Source: Cerina sp048266425 (GTDB lineage: Bacteria > Bacteroidota > Bacteroidia > Flavobacteriales > Flavobacteriaceae). From it: a stretch of 64,000 nucleotides of DNA. Numbering within the stretch: position 1 is the stretch's first letter; each line of letters opens with the position of its first letter. The position numbers and the translations under genes were made by a program. Under the pieces are notes generated by a model. The model saw only the letters and a program-made list of their open reading frames with translations, was not told the origin of the DNA and ran no database searches. Below, piece after piece: positions 8,891 to 17,334 of this stretch. Location of the stretch: assembly GCA_048266425.1 (NCBI GenBank), contig JBLWZN010000012.1, positions 20,349 through 84,348 on the forward strand, given 5' to 3'.

Positions 8891-9193
8891 TCATCGATGC
8901 CGCTGTAATGCCGTTTTTCTTTTACGTAGCTTTCTTTTTAGATCGCGCAAGGATTCGTTCAAGGATTTCTCAAAATTGTCGGTATAGGTCCTGACATACA
9001 ACCGTACCCCCGGATCGCTTATTTCAATGGCACAACTCTTGCCTTGTCCCGAAGGATCGTTTTCTTGTTTAAAGGTAACCTCGGCCTTGACAATGGAATC
9101 AAATTTTTCGCCCAGTTTGTCCAGCTTTCGCTCTACCCTGGTATTCATGGATTCGCTAACGGGCATCTGAATATACTCTATTCTTACGTTCAT
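8891..9193 (-). CDS. hpf: ribosome hibernation-promoting factor, short HPF/YfiA type
   Basis: 100 residues, the length of short HPF. It keeps the S30AE/sigma-54 modulation layout: an N-terminal strand RIEYIQMPVSESMNTRVERKL, a middle strand VKAEVTFKQEND, then CAIEISDPGVRLYVRTYTDNFEKSL and a highly basic C-terminal helix (DLKRKLRKRKTALQRHR). It binds 30S subunits and silences ribosomes under stress. The surrounding low-oxygen promoters and USPs fit a dormancy role. A candidate small RNA ends 90 bases upstream, so its own promoter should lie in 9194-9283. Confidence 0.9.
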   Translation of the reverse strand: MNVRIEYIQMPVSESMNTRVERKLDKLGEKFDSIVKAEVTFKQENDPSGQGKSCAIEISDPGVRLYVRTYTDNFEKSLNESLRDLKRKLRKRKTALQRHR

Positions 9194-9283
9194 ACGATAA
9201 TATATTAGGTTAATGGATTTTACTTAATTCAACATTCAACGGAAATTACGTATTTCATGCCAGATTATTAGAACAATACTATT

Positions 9284-9319
9284 AAAAAAGACCGGAACTA
9301 GGAATTGTTCCGGTCTTTT
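9284..9319 (-). terminator. Rho-independent terminator
   Basis: The AAAGACCGGAAC arm pairs with GTTCCGGTCTTT around an 8-base loop. The minus strand has six T after the stem and the plus strand only four, so it mainly serves leftward transcription. Confidence 0.8.
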
Positions 9320-9495
9320 GAAAGGTACCGAAGTTGAGGCGTACAGTGGTCTTTATTCCAATCAGAACCTTTTTACGATTCGCTCATAGAAAGCATACGT
9401 ATTCGCCCCGGTACCCTTATATGGTTACTAAAGCATGACTGCTTAGAAACCTGGAATATCAATTTTTTTTTCAATGAACTTCTATTTTGTTGTTT
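9284..9495 (-). ncRNA. candidate FNR-controlled small RNA (about 210 nt)
   Basis: Predicted from signals only. An FNR-type box at 9530-9543 with a -7 element at 9500-9507 points left, and a strong terminator (stem 9284-9298 with 9307-9319, loop of 8) has its U-run on the minus strand at 9289-9284. Between them no ORF exceeds 7 codons. A 10-bp long-range pair (9321-9330 with 9409-9418, one G-U) would close a domain of about 80 nt. The gene would be of the FnrS kind. The alternative is an untranslated leader with read-through into hpf. Confidence 0.45.
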
Positions 9496-9499
9496 CAGG

Positions 9500-9543
9500 C
9501 TAAAATACATCTATCCGAAGACCATTGCAATGATTATTATCAG
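9500..9543 (-). promoter_or_regulatory. FNR-type box and -7 element, leftward, before candidate sRNA
   Basis: The plus-strand bases 9530-9543 read ATGATTATTATCAG. On the minus strand the box is followed after 22 bp by TATTTTAG (9500-9507), one mismatch to TAnnTTTG. The rightward direction has no -7 match at this distance. Confidence 0.55.
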
Positions 9544-9563
9544 CCGAAGTTGCTGTTAAGGAA

Positions 9564-9592
9564 AGGCCCGCAAAAATACAAGTTGCGGGCCT
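9564..9592. other. GC-rich perfect hairpin
   Basis: 10-bp perfect stem AGGCCCGCAA / TTGCGGGCCT (9564-9573 with 9583-9592) with a 9-base loop and partial extension outward. There is no strong T-run on either side, so it is either a weak terminator downstream of the 37-residue protein gene or a processed RNA structure. Confidence 0.5.
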
Positions 9593-9667
9593 TCCCCTTA
9601 GAAACTCTCTTAACACAAGAAAGTCTCGATGTTTAATCAAATCCTTCAATTAAGGATCAATTTTTAT

Positions 9668-9781
9668 TTAAACTCTCGATTTACGTTTTTTCATCATTTT
9701 TTCTTCCAATTTTTTTTGGATCTTTTCTTGCCTTTTAGCCTTTAGATCCGACTTGGGAAGCTTTTTTTTTGCAGCAGCCAT
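9668..9781 (-). CDS. 37-residue highly basic protein
   Basis: ATG at 9781-9779, stop at 9668. MAAAKKKLPKSDLKAKRQ opens a peptide with about 16 Lys/Arg of 37, predicted helical, ending KKRKSRV. The upstream AATATTTTATT is a typical Bacteroidota start region. It resembles small ribosome- or RNA-associated basic proteins, but I know no family. It lies between the two candidate sRNAs on the same strand and next to hpf. Confidence 0.5.
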   Translation of the reverse strand: MAAAKKKLPKSDLKAKRQEKIQKKLEEKMMKKRKSRV

Positions 9782-9980
9782 AATAAAATATTTTTGTGAA
9801 TTAAAAATGACCTAAAATCTACTCCTATACGAGGTACTTCAATGTTGCGAAACGAGTAACCAATCCATAAAAAATGAATGGGATAATAGTTAAAAACTAA
9901 GTATATAGGAGGATTGTGGGCACACTCGTAGGTGCCCTTTATTTCGGAAAGATGATTTTCAATTTACGCGATTCCATATC

Positions 9981-10019
9981 AAAAAATAAGACTTGTAACT
10001 ATGATAGCAAGGTTACAAG
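9981..10019 (-). terminator. Rho-independent terminator of candidate sRNA
   Basis: On the minus strand CTTGTAAC and GTTACAAG (10012-10019 with 9992-9999) form an 8-bp stem with a 12-base loop, followed by TCTTATTTTTT (9991-9981). Confidence 0.6.
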
Positions 10020-10110
10020 GTTATCAATCATATTTTCTCAACTAAAAAAATAAACATACGAATAAAATTCCAATTGTTCAAGACAATTGGGATACTTCAA
10101 TAGTGTTTAA
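9981..10110 (-). ncRNA. candidate FNR-controlled small RNA (about 130 nt)
   Basis: Predicted from signals only. The box at 10145-10158 and a perfect -7 element at 10115-10122 place the start near 10110. A terminator on the minus strand (stem 10012-10019 with 9992-9999, then CTTATTTTTT) ends it near 9981. A second perfect 8-bp hairpin (CCAATTGT/ACAATTGG, 10073-10093 region) lies near its 5' side. The longest ORF is 10 codons. It could instead be a leader for the basic 37-residue protein if read-through occurs. Confidence 0.45.
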
Positions 10111-10114
10111 AGGG

Positions 10115-10158
10115 CAAATCTATTCCTTTTTGTAGAGGTACCACATGATATTGGTCAT
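10115..10158 (-). promoter_or_regulatory. FNR-type box and perfect -7 element, leftward
   Basis: The plus strand reads ATGATATTGGTCAT at 10145-10158. On the minus strand TAGATTTG (10115-10122) follows after 22 bp. Rightward, toward the MFS gene, only a poor -7 match exists one base off, so the leftward use is favoured. Confidence 0.7.
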
Positions 10159-10246
10159 GACTTGGCCGATTTTCGGCCCTATATTCTTATTTTCGCTTTT
10201 TTAAAGATATAACCCGTCTTAAGTTATAAAACCTTCCATAGTGTAA

Positions 10247-11437
10247 ATGCCTAAAAATAAACCTGTTGGCCAACAAAAGGCATCCAAGGTCCTATTGATT
10301 GCCGGAATTCTATGTATTGCTATCAATTTGCGACCAGCCTTGGCGAGCGTTGGACCTTTAATTGAGGATATCCGTAAAGATACCGGACTTTCAAATTCCC
10401 TATTGGGTCTATTGACGACATTGCCGTTGATCGCTTTTGGGGTGGTGTCTACCCTGACCCCTTTATTCACGAGACGATATGGAATTGGGGGTACCTTATT
10501 GGGGGCAATGGCACTTTTGGTACTCGGCATTTCGGTAAGATCTATTGCATGGATACCAGCGCTCTATTTTGGGACCCTGATGGCGGGAGTTGCTATCGCT
10601 TTTGGCAACGTATTGCTACCTAGTTTGACCAAACGTAATTTTGAATCCAATTCGGGCGTAATTACCGGTTTATATTCCGGTTTTATGGCAATCGGTGCAG
10701 CATTGGCAGCCGGTATCAGTGTTCCTTTGGCTCATGGGTTGAATTTGGGGTGGCGGTATTCCCTATGGGTTTGGGCCATTTTGGCTTTGATCGCTTTTTT
10801 CGTTTGGCTGCCGCAGTTGAACCGCTTAAAAAAGTCAAAAGTGAGCCGAAGTTATTCGGAAGCCATGAAAAATTTGGGAGGTTCCCGGTTGGCGTGGCAA
10901 GTGGCATTGTTTATGGGTTTGCAGTCCTTGACCTTTTACGTTATCTTGGCTTGGCTACCTACAATTTTGCAGAGTAGGGGGTACGATGCCTCTTTTTCGG
11001 GTTGGATGCTGTCCCTTTCACAGGCGACTGGAATTTTCGGATCATTGATTATTCCCATTTTTGCCGGAAGAAGAAAAGATCAGAGAACAATCGTAATGCT
11101 TCTACTTATTTTGGAGTGCATTGGCCTCGTTGGTCTACTGCTTCCTCAATTTGGACCCCCGGCCCTGTGGATCGGACTCATCGGCTTTGAATTGGGGGGC
11201 ACTTTCGGATTGGCGCTTCTCTTCATCGTACTCCGTTCCCACAATGCCGATTCTGCGACCGAACTTTCAGGGATGGCGCAATCCATAGGTTATTTTGTTG
11301 CGGCCATAGGGCCTATTGTTTTTGGTAGTGTATTTGATCTTACAGGAGCTTGGACCTATCCCCTTATTCTATTATTTCTTGTGACGTTCCTAAAACTTTA
11401 TATGGGATTGCTTGCTGGAAAACCAGGGATGGTGTAG
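10247..11437 (+). CDS. MFS transporter, CynX/NimT-like
   Basis: 396 residues with 12 hydrophobic segments. The opening ILCIAINLRPALASVGPLI and the first-loop pattern NSLLGLLTTLPLIAFG are typical of the CynX/NimT (cyanate/2-nitroimidazole) group of the major facilitator superfamily. The loop TPLFTRRYGIGGTL corresponds to the MFS motif A region. The substrate is unknown: members export or import small anions and drugs. It is a separate plus-strand unit; the antiporter genes start 85 bases later and may be co-transcribed. Confidence 0.85.
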   Translation: MPKNKPVGQQKASKVLLIAGILCIAINLRPALASVGPLIEDIRKDTGLSNSLLGLLTTLPLIAFGVVSTLTPLFTRRYGIGGTLLGAMALLVLGISVRSIAWIPALYFGTLMAGVAIAFGNVLLPSLTKRNFESNSGVITGLYSGFMAIGAALAAGISVPLAHGLNLGWRYSLWVWAILALIAFFVWLPQLNRLKKSKVSRSYSEAMKNLGGSRLAWQVALFMGLQSLTFYVILAWLPTILQSRGYDASFSGWMLSLSQATGIFGSLIIPIFAGRRKDQRTIVMLLLILECIGLVGLLLPQFGPPALWIGLIGFELGGTFGLALLFIVLRSHNADSATELSGMAQSIGYFVAAIGPIVFGSVFDLTGAWTYPLILLFLVTFLKLYMGLLAGKPGMV

Positions 11438-11522
11438 GGTAGGGGTGATAATACTTTTTGTCGGATTAAAAAATTATGTCGACCTTTCCGGACCCGGTAA
11501 TATGACAATCCTTTGAGGACTT

Positions 11523-12854
11523 ATGATAAATAGAATAATTCTTTCCCCCTTTCAAAAATTCGTTAAAATAGAAAGCTTTAGTGGTATACTCCTGTTTGGG
11601 GCGACCGTAATAGCCATGGTTTGGGCGAATTCCAATTTTAGCGAATCTTATCAGGCCCTATGGCAATATGATATTGGAATAAGTGCGGAGAATTTTGAAC
11701 TTACCAAACCGTTGATTCTCTGGATCAATGACGGATTGATGGCGGTATTTTTCTTTTTGATAGGATTGGAAATAAAAAGGGAATTGTTGATCGGTGAACT
11801 TAATTCCCTGAGAAAGGCCACCTTTCCTTTATTCGCAGCCGTTGGTGGCATGTTGTTTCCCTTGGTTGTATTTCTTGCTTTAAACAAGGCTCCCGAAACC
11901 GCCAATGGATGGGGGATTCCCATGGCGACGGACATAGCCTTTACATTGGCAATATTAAAGATTTTGGGAAAACGGGTGCCTTTGAGCCTTAAGATTTTCC
12001 TGACCGCCTTTGCCATTGTAGACGATTTGGGTGCCGTGCTGGTAATTGCGATATTTTATAGCTCAGGAATCGATTGGTTGCTGGTCTTGTACGCCATGGT
12101 ACCTTTGGCTTTCCTCTTTTTCTTGTCTAACCGGGGTATTTACTCAAAATATCTGTGGATCAGTATTGCCGTCATCATCTGGTTCCTTTTTCTAAAATCG
12201 GGGATCCATCCAACAATTGCTGGGGTTCTAATGGCTTTTACCATTCCGATTCGTCAAAAAATTGAGATGGAGGATTTTACCGATAGCCTTGCAAATATTG
12301 CCCAACGTTTTAACCAAACGGAGCGCGATTACCTCCCCATTTTATCCATGGAACAAATGGAACAAATGGACGACCTGGAGGATCTGGCGGAAAAATTCAA
12401 TTCCCCCCTACAACGGTTGGAACACGGACTTCACGGTTGGGTAGCCTATTTTATAATGCCTATTTTTGCCCTGGCAAACGCGGGGGTGGTTTTTCGTTCG
12501 GATATGGATCTGGATATTCCCTTGATCGTGAATATTGCGATCGCCCTATTTCTTGGTAAGGGTATCGGGATTGCACTGATGTCATTTCTAAGTGTAAAAT
12601 TAAAGTTGGCAACCCTGCCCAACGGAATAAAGTTTAGGCAGATAATCGGAGTCGCGATTTTGGCAGGGGTTGGATTTACAATGTCCATTTTCGTTGCAAA
12701 CCTGGCATTTACCGGTAACTCGGTTTTTATTGATTCTTCAAAAGTGGGAATTCTTATTGGCTCCGTCGTTTCGGGAATTGTAGGTTATATAATTTTAAGA
12801 TGGAATGGTAAGGAAGCTAGCGCAAACAACGCAGAATCGATACGCGAAGAATGA
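11523..12854 (+). CDS. nhaA: Na+/H+ antiporter NhaA
   Basis: 443 residues in the inner membrane. It carries the NhaA hallmarks: NDGLMAVFFFLIGLEIKREL (TM2), ATDIAFTLAIL and FAIVDDLGAVLVIAIF, where the paired aspartates (VDD) bind Na+ and H+. HGWVAYFIMPIFALANAGV follows an acidic, Met/Glu-rich cytoplasmic insert (SMEQMEQMDDLEDL) that makes the protein longer than E. coli NhaA. Its last four bases overlap the start of the next antiporter gene (ATGA), so the two are translationally coupled. Confidence 0.95.
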   Translation: MINRIILSPFQKFVKIESFSGILLFGATVIAMVWANSNFSESYQALWQYDIGISAENFELTKPLILWINDGLMAVFFFLIGLEIKRELLIGELNSLRKATFPLFAAVGGMLFPLVVFLALNKAPETANGWGIPMATDIAFTLAILKILGKRVPLSLKIFLTAFAIVDDLGAVLVIAIFYSSGIDWLLVLYAMVPLAFLFFLSNRGIYSKYLWISIAVIIWFLFLKSGIHPTIAGVLMAFTIPIRQKIEMEDFTDSLANIAQRFNQTERDYLPILSMEQMEQMDDLEDLAEKFNSPLQRLEHGLHGWVAYFIMPIFALANAGVVFRSDMDLDIPLIVNIAIALFLGKGIGIALMSFLSVKLKLATLPNGIKFRQIIGVAILAGVGFTMSIFVANLAFTGNSVFIDSSKVGILIGSVVSGIVGYIILRWNGKEASANNAESIREE

Positions 12855-14332
12855 GCATAACTATTGAAAATATATTATTGGTAGGTTCCCTATTGCTTTT
12901 TATAAGCGTGATCATAGGAAAACAATCCTATAAATTTGGGGTTCCCACCTTGTTGATCTTTTTGGCGATCGGGATGCTTGCCGGATCGGAAGGTATTGGA
13001 GGAATTCATTTTAACGATCCAAAAGTCGCCCAGTTCATCGGGGTTGTTTCCCTTAACTTTATTCTGTTTTCGGGCGGGCTCGATACCAACTGGAGTACGG
13101 TAAAACCGATCCTTAGGGAAGGGGTTGCCCTATCGACCGTAGGAGTTTTGCTAACGGCCGTATCCCTGGGGACCTTTGTTTGGTTGATCACGGACTTTAC
13201 CATTTATGAAAGTATGCTTTTGGGGTCGATCGTATCTTCGACGGACGCCGCTGCCGTATTTTCCATTCTACGATCCAAAAGCCTTGCTTTGAGGGCCAAT
13301 TTAAGGCCCACCCTGGAGTTGGAAAGTGGGAGCAACGACCCAATGGCGTATGTGCTTACAATCGCATTTTTGACCTTGGTTGTTCACCAAGATCAGGGAT
13401 TGTTATCCATTTTGCCTTTATTTCTGCAACAAATGGGTCTTGGAGCTTTGGCCGGATTTGGTTTTGGAAAATTGAGCAAACTTGTTATTAACAGAATTAG
13501 ACTGGATTTTGAAGGACTTTATCCCGTTTTGGTGATCGCCCTGATGTTTATCACCTTTTCCGCATCGGATTTTATGGGAGGGAACGGGTTTTTGGCGATC
13601 TACATCTGTGCCGTCTACTTGGGAAATCAGGATCTGATACATAAAAAGACCATTTTAAGAATGTACGACGGGTTGGCCTGGTTAATGCAGATCGTCCTGT
13701 TCCTTACCTTGGGGTTGCTCGTATTCCCTTCCCATATTGTACCCTTTATCGGGGTTGGGCTGCTCGTTTCCATTTTTCTTATTTTGGTGGCGCGACCTAT
13801 TGGGGTTTTTATCAGTCTTATCTTTTTCAAGATGAAACTGCGCCGGAGATTTTATATTTCATGGGTAGGCCTAAGAGGCGCGGTGCCCATAGTATTTGCT
13901 ACCTATCCACTTTTGGCTGGAATTGACAAGGCGGGAATGATTTTTAACATCGTATTTTTTATATCCGTTACCTCGGTACTGATTCAAGGGACTACCCTTG
14001 GCGTTGTGGCCAAATGGCTGAACGTTGCCATACCCGAAGAGGATAAGCCTATTGATCCAACCGATGCTTTTTTGGCTGAAAACCCTAAAACCGCCATGAA
14101 GGAAATTGAGGTAACCGCAAATTGCTATGCGGTGAACAGGAAAATAGTGGAACTCGATTTTCCTAAAAATGCAATTATTGCCATGATAAAACGCAAGGAC
14201 AAATATTGGGTCCCCAACGGTTCCACGGTAATCGAGGCAAACGACACCCTGATCGTTCTATCCGATACCCAAGAGGGCTTGGATCAAGTGGATGAATGCC
14301 TCGGGCGCATAGAGGTTTCTACCGATACTTAA
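12851..14332 (+). CDS. potassium/proton antiporter, CPA1 family with TrkA-C domain
   Basis: 493 residues. About 12 membrane segments of the Na+/H+ exchanger fold hold the SSTDAAAVFSILR and ELESGSNDPMAYVL motifs, with the conserved Asp pair region. The cytoplasmic tail (about 400-490; VNRKIVELDFPKNAIIAMIKR, LIVLSDTQEGLDQV) is a TrkA-C regulatory domain. This is the CvrA/NhaP2-type arrangement, giving K+(Na+)/H+ exchange for volume and pH control. It overlaps nhaA by 4 bp. A marine, salt-exposed lifestyle fits the pair. Confidence 0.9.
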   Translation: MSITIENILLVGSLLLFISVIIGKQSYKFGVPTLLIFLAIGMLAGSEGIGGIHFNDPKVAQFIGVVSLNFILFSGGLDTNWSTVKPILREGVALSTVGVLLTAVSLGTFVWLITDFTIYESMLLGSIVSSTDAAAVFSILRSKSLALRANLRPTLELESGSNDPMAYVLTIAFLTLVVHQDQGLLSILPLFLQQMGLGALAGFGFGKLSKLVINRIRLDFEGLYPVLVIALMFITFSASDFMGGNGFLAIYICAVYLGNQDLIHKKTILRMYDGLAWLMQIVLFLTLGLLVFPSHIVPFIGVGLLVSIFLILVARPIGVFISLIFFKMKLRRRFYISWVGLRGAVPIVFATYPLLAGIDKAGMIFNIVFFISVTSVLIQGTTLGVVAKWLNVAIPEEDKPIDPTDAFLAENPKTAMKEIEVTANCYAVNRKIVELDFPKNAIIAMIKRKDKYWVPNGSTVIEANDTLIVLSDTQEGLDQVDECLGRIEVSTDT

Positions 14333-14381
14333 TTTTAATGTAGTAATCTAGAAGGATTCCTAAGTTAGGATATACCTAGTT

Positions 14382-14891
14382 CTACTCTATCCTTATCCCT
14401 TGGGTTGTAAAAGACAGGCCCTGGGTTCCATAGGTAGAAATCATTACCCCTTCAAATAATGGTTCGCTAGTGTCCGGTTTTTTCTCCCACTCAAAGATAA
14501 AATTCGCACCTGTACCGCCTTTCTGGTCCACTTCATCGATTACTATTTCAATGGTTTCCAAAGGAGCAATATAAATGGGGCTGTCGAGATAGGACTGTAT
14601 AGGCTTGCCATGGGAATTGTAATATTCCGCTTTGGAAATATAAACGGTGTCCGATAAACTCGTATTTCGAATACTTGCCGTCACCGTAAGATTATGGGTT
14701 TTTTGTTCTGTAAAACTGTAGATCCTTGAGTACACGGATAGATATGTTTTTCCAGATTCCAGGGAATCTACGGTGCCTAGATCGACGGACCTGGTTTTGA
14801 AATTTTCTGTGAGGGGCAAGTTGTTGGTACCATTTTCTTGACAGGATATCATCAGGAAAAACAGCAATAGTATCGAAATAATCCGTTTCAT
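14382..14891 (-). CDS. DUF3124 lipoprotein
   Basis: 169 residues. The signal peptide ends in a lipobox (FFLMISCQ), so the mature protein is probably an outer- or inner-membrane-anchored lipoprotein. The rest is a beta-rich domain (KTYLSVYSRIYSF, LTVTASIRNTS, YISKAEYYNSHGKPI, YIAPLETIEIVID) that matches the layout I know for DUF3124. No function is established. It lies 52 bases after a USP gene on the same strand, so it probably ends the GreA-like-USP-DUF3124 operon. Confidence 0.75.
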   Translation of the reverse strand: MKRIISILLLFFLMISCQENGTNNLPLTENFKTRSVDLGTVDSLESGKTYLSVYSRIYSFTEQKTHNLTVTASIRNTSLSDTVYISKAEYYNSHGKPIQSYLDSPIYIAPLETIEIVIDEVDQKGGTGANFIFEWEKKPDTSEPLFEGVMISTYGTQGLSFTTQGIRIE

Positions 14892-14943
14892 GGTTGACCG
14901 TTAAATGGGTTCAGTGTAAAAATGCGATAAAATATCGAAATTT

Positions 14944-15789
14944 TTACCCGTTCAAGGCCAAAACAGGAAAATCCTTAAAATAGGCCAGGTTATCCGAGGT
15001 AGGTTTGCCCAAGCCTATCCTTTCCCAAAAAGTTGGACCCCTGTATACATAACTGATTATATTTCCCTGTCTGTATTTATTAAGATTGCCAAGGGCAATT
15101 TCTTTTTTGGTATTTGGCAATAAATCAAAACAGTGATCTATATCCTTAAAATATTTTTGCAATAAAACCTTATTACTTTTTTGTTTTGGATTAAGGGAGT
15201 TGTTATCGACCATGCTCAGTACCTGTATTTTTGCATTGCTTATCCTAGCAATTTCGACAAGATGCCCTATTTCCGACAGATTGTATTCTATATCAAAGTT
15301 TGTGGCCAAAACGATTTCTTCCGGAAGGTCCACGGCTACACGGTTGGGGACCACCAGGATAGGACATTTACGCACACCTCTGATTATGGCGGTGGTATTT
15401 TTGCCATAGGTTCCTTTCTCCGTGTTCGTCATGCCCCTGGCACCCATAACTATCATATCGATCTTCGTGCTATCTACGATTTCTATAACGGCGTCCACAT
15501 AAGGGGACGAACGCGATATCATATGAAACCGATGCTTAAAATCCGTACTCCACTCGGTAAGTTGTGTTAAAATATTGCCCAAGCCTTGTTTGGATTGATT
15601 TTCAAATAGTTTATTAAAGGTTTCATCAGGATCCAAAAGAGTTTTGCCCATATGTCCGTAGGTATCTTTGACAAAAGTGTTAAGGATAAAAATATCACAG
15701 TCCACATTTTCATAGAGTTTAATGGCATACTGAATGGCATACCATGAATTTTCCGAAAAATCTGTAGGCAATAAAATGTTTTTTCCCAT
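14944..15789 (-). CDS. universal stress protein, two UspA domains
   Basis: 281 residues from ATG 15789. The frame extends upstream to 15834, but the family N-terminus MGKNILLPTDFSENSWYA fixes this start. The first domain ends VMGARGMTNTEKGTYGKNT, a near-normal G-x2-G-x9-G-[ST] ATP motif. The second domain (EIVLATNFDIEYN) is degenerate. It differs from the other four USPs of the window in having no FNR-type box; it lies 45 bases behind a GreA-like gene and is probably co-transcribed with it. Confidence 0.88.
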   Translation of the reverse strand: MGKNILLPTDFSENSWYAIQYAIKLYENVDCDIFILNTFVKDTYGHMGKTLLDPDETFNKLFENQSKQGLGNILTQLTEWSTDFKHRFHMISRSSPYVDAVIEIVDSTKIDMIVMGARGMTNTEKGTYGKNTTAIIRGVRKCPILVVPNRVAVDLPEEIVLATNFDIEYNLSEIGHLVEIARISNAKIQVLSMVDNNSLNPKQKSNKVLLQKYFKDIDHCFDLLPNTKKEIALGNLNKYRQGNIISYVYRGPTFWERIGLGKPTSDNLAYFKDFPVLALNG

Positions 15790-15834
15790 AATATTACTTT
15801 TGCTGTACCTGACGGTAGTTAGTATTGAAAACAA

Positions 15835-16263
15835 TCACAATACCATATTCATACTTATATAGTTGTTCTCTTGCTCCACTTTCTCAATGGTCAGTTTCTG
15901 TTCCCCTGATGGAAATTCCCATACGAGGGAATCACCCTCTGCATAGCCCATAACTGCTGCTCCCATGGGGGTCAGAATTGAAATTTTGTCGTTCCTGACA
16001 TCGCTGTCGTTTGGCATCACCAATTTGAATTTTCGGCGCCATCCGTTCTTCGAAACGATGGTGATCATGGTGTTGAATCTAATGACGTCCTTTGGCATGT
16101 CGGCCTCATCGCATATTTGTGCCGACTCCAGTTCCCCGACGAGTTTTTTGACCGATTTGCGCAAAGTTTCATCCTTGTAGTACCCGGATAGGTTCATCAT
16201 CCTTTTTAGCAGTACATATTCTTTTTTCTCGATAATTAAATTCTTGTATTTCATCTTTTCCAA
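15835..16263 (-). CDS. GreA/GreB C-terminal-domain protein (Rnk-like)
   Basis: 142 residues. A short helical N-terminal part (KEYVLLKRMMNLSGYY) is followed by the GreA/B C-terminal FKBP-like domain: TMITIVSKNGWRRKFKLVMPNDSDVRNDKISILTPMGAAVMGYAEGDSLVWEFPSGE. It lacks the long coiled coil of true GreA, so it resembles Rnk/GreA-like RNA polymerase binders that compete at the secondary channel. It starts a minus-strand operon with a USP and a DUF3124 lipoprotein. Confidence 0.82.
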   Translation of the reverse strand: MEKMKYKNLIIEKKEYVLLKRMMNLSGYYKDETLRKSVKKLVGELESAQICDEADMPKDVIRFNTMITIVSKNGWRRKFKLVMPNDSDVRNDKISILTPMGAAVMGYAEGDSLVWEFPSGEQKLTIEKVEQENNYISMNMVL

Positions 16264-16448
16264 TTGTTTGACTGCCTGTTGGCAGATAGATTATTTTAAA
16301 TTATATCCTTAAGCACATCCCGTTCGAAAGGATTCTACTGTTTAATTTTATGGTATTTGCTGCTTGAAATTTAATCCCGTCCCGAAGCCTAGGGATCCGG
16401 AGAATACCTCTTGGGCCGGCCAGAGGTAGTTTAGAGTGGTTCGATCAT

Positions 16449-16512
16449 AAAAATCTGCCCGACCTTCTATTGAATTTTTGAGCAAATCCGGGGTTTTGAA
16501 AGTCGGACAGAT
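16449..16512 (-). terminator. possible terminator after the second GreA-like gene
   Basis: 11-bp stem with one mismatch (16453-16463 with 16502-16512) and a 38-base loop, followed on the minus strand by TTTTTATG. The large loop makes it uncertain. The remaining bases 16264-16448 hold a GC-rich hairpin near 16407-16428 and no gene. Confidence 0.35.
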
Positions 16513-16540
16513 CCATCAACCAACCAATCTATCAATCAAT

Positions 16541-17068
16541 TTAACTTTGTTTTATTTCTAGGTTCACACCGGTCAAAAAAGCCATTTGGCGGTCTGATAG
16601 TAAGCTTTTATAGTCGTCTTCCGGGATATCTATCTGTATATATCCCCCACTTTGTTCCACGCTTTCAATTCTTAAGGGGATTAACCCAATTGGTGTTCCA
16701 TAATGCAACAGATCTCCTTCTGCATGGCCTATGACCGTGGCTCCCAAGCTACTGTGCACGGAAATCTTGTCCTTTTTGATATCCTTGCCCAAGGGCAGTG
16801 TCAACTGGAAGGTTTCGCGCCATCCCGATCCCGAGGAAACGGTTACCCAAGAGTACAATCGAATTACATCCTTGGGCATATCCGCAAGATTGAAGACTAT
16901 GGCATCGGCCATATTCCCTTCCAGGATGTCCAAAGCGTCCTTATGGGAATAGTCTTCTATTGTATTGTCTATGTGCCATTGCCTAAGAATCATTACAAAG
17001 TCCTTTTTTTCCATTACCAGACTACCGTATTTGGTGGTCCCAATCCATGATTTTTTTAGGCCTTCCAT
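16541..17068 (-). CDS. GreA/GreB C-terminal-domain protein (second copy)
   Basis: 175 residues from ATG 17068. The open frame runs up to an ATG at 17203, but alignment with the 142-residue paralogue (KYGSLVMEKKDFVMILRQ versus KYKNLIIEKKEYVLLKRM) puts the start near MEGLKKSWIG. The FKBP-like Gre domain is clear: VTVSSGSGWRETFQLTLPLGKDIKKDKISVHSSLGATVIGHAEGDLL. As with its paralogue, a role as an RNA polymerase secondary-channel binder is inferred from the family. Confidence 0.75.
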   Translation of the reverse strand: MEGLKKSWIGTTKYGSLVMEKKDFVMILRQWHIDNTIEDYSHKDALDILEGNMADAIVFNLADMPKDVIRLYSWVTVSSGSGWRETFQLTLPLGKDIKKDKISVHSSLGATVIGHAEGDLLHYGTPIGLIPLRIESVEQSGGYIQIDIPEDDYKSLLSDRQMAFLTGVNLEIKQS

Positions 17069-17334
17069 ACTTTTAGGCCTTTTAGGAACAACGATATTAT
17101 TTACATCATTCCTTTTTATGGTACTTTTTGTACCAATAATAGAATTAATAAAATGTAGCATAAGGGGGGCGGTTAAATTCATTCCCCTAAGGGCAAAGTG
17201 CATGCCTAAAAAATATAAATCTGTGCCACATTTAGCAATTAACTGTAAATCAGTGAATTGAAATAGATGATTTTATAATTGGCTTATAAAAAACGGGGAG
17301 AATTTACCCGGTAGGGGAGATTTGTACCGGGGCG

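Noticed and set aside
8642..8908. Open frame of 88 codons on the plus strand after the SpoIIAA-like gene
   Set aside because: It overlaps the end of the real gene, lacks any family pattern, and contains the terminator-like hairpin at 8791-8838 in its coding part.
10145..10246. Rightward use of the FNR-type box for the MFS transporter gene
   Set aside because: The best rightward -7 match (TATTCTTA) has two mismatches and is one base out of register, while the leftward one is perfect and in register.
17204..17250. Possible sigma54 promoter (TGGCAC) upstream of the second GreA-like gene
   Set aside because: The -24 half matches, but the required GC of the -12 half at the correct distance is missing.
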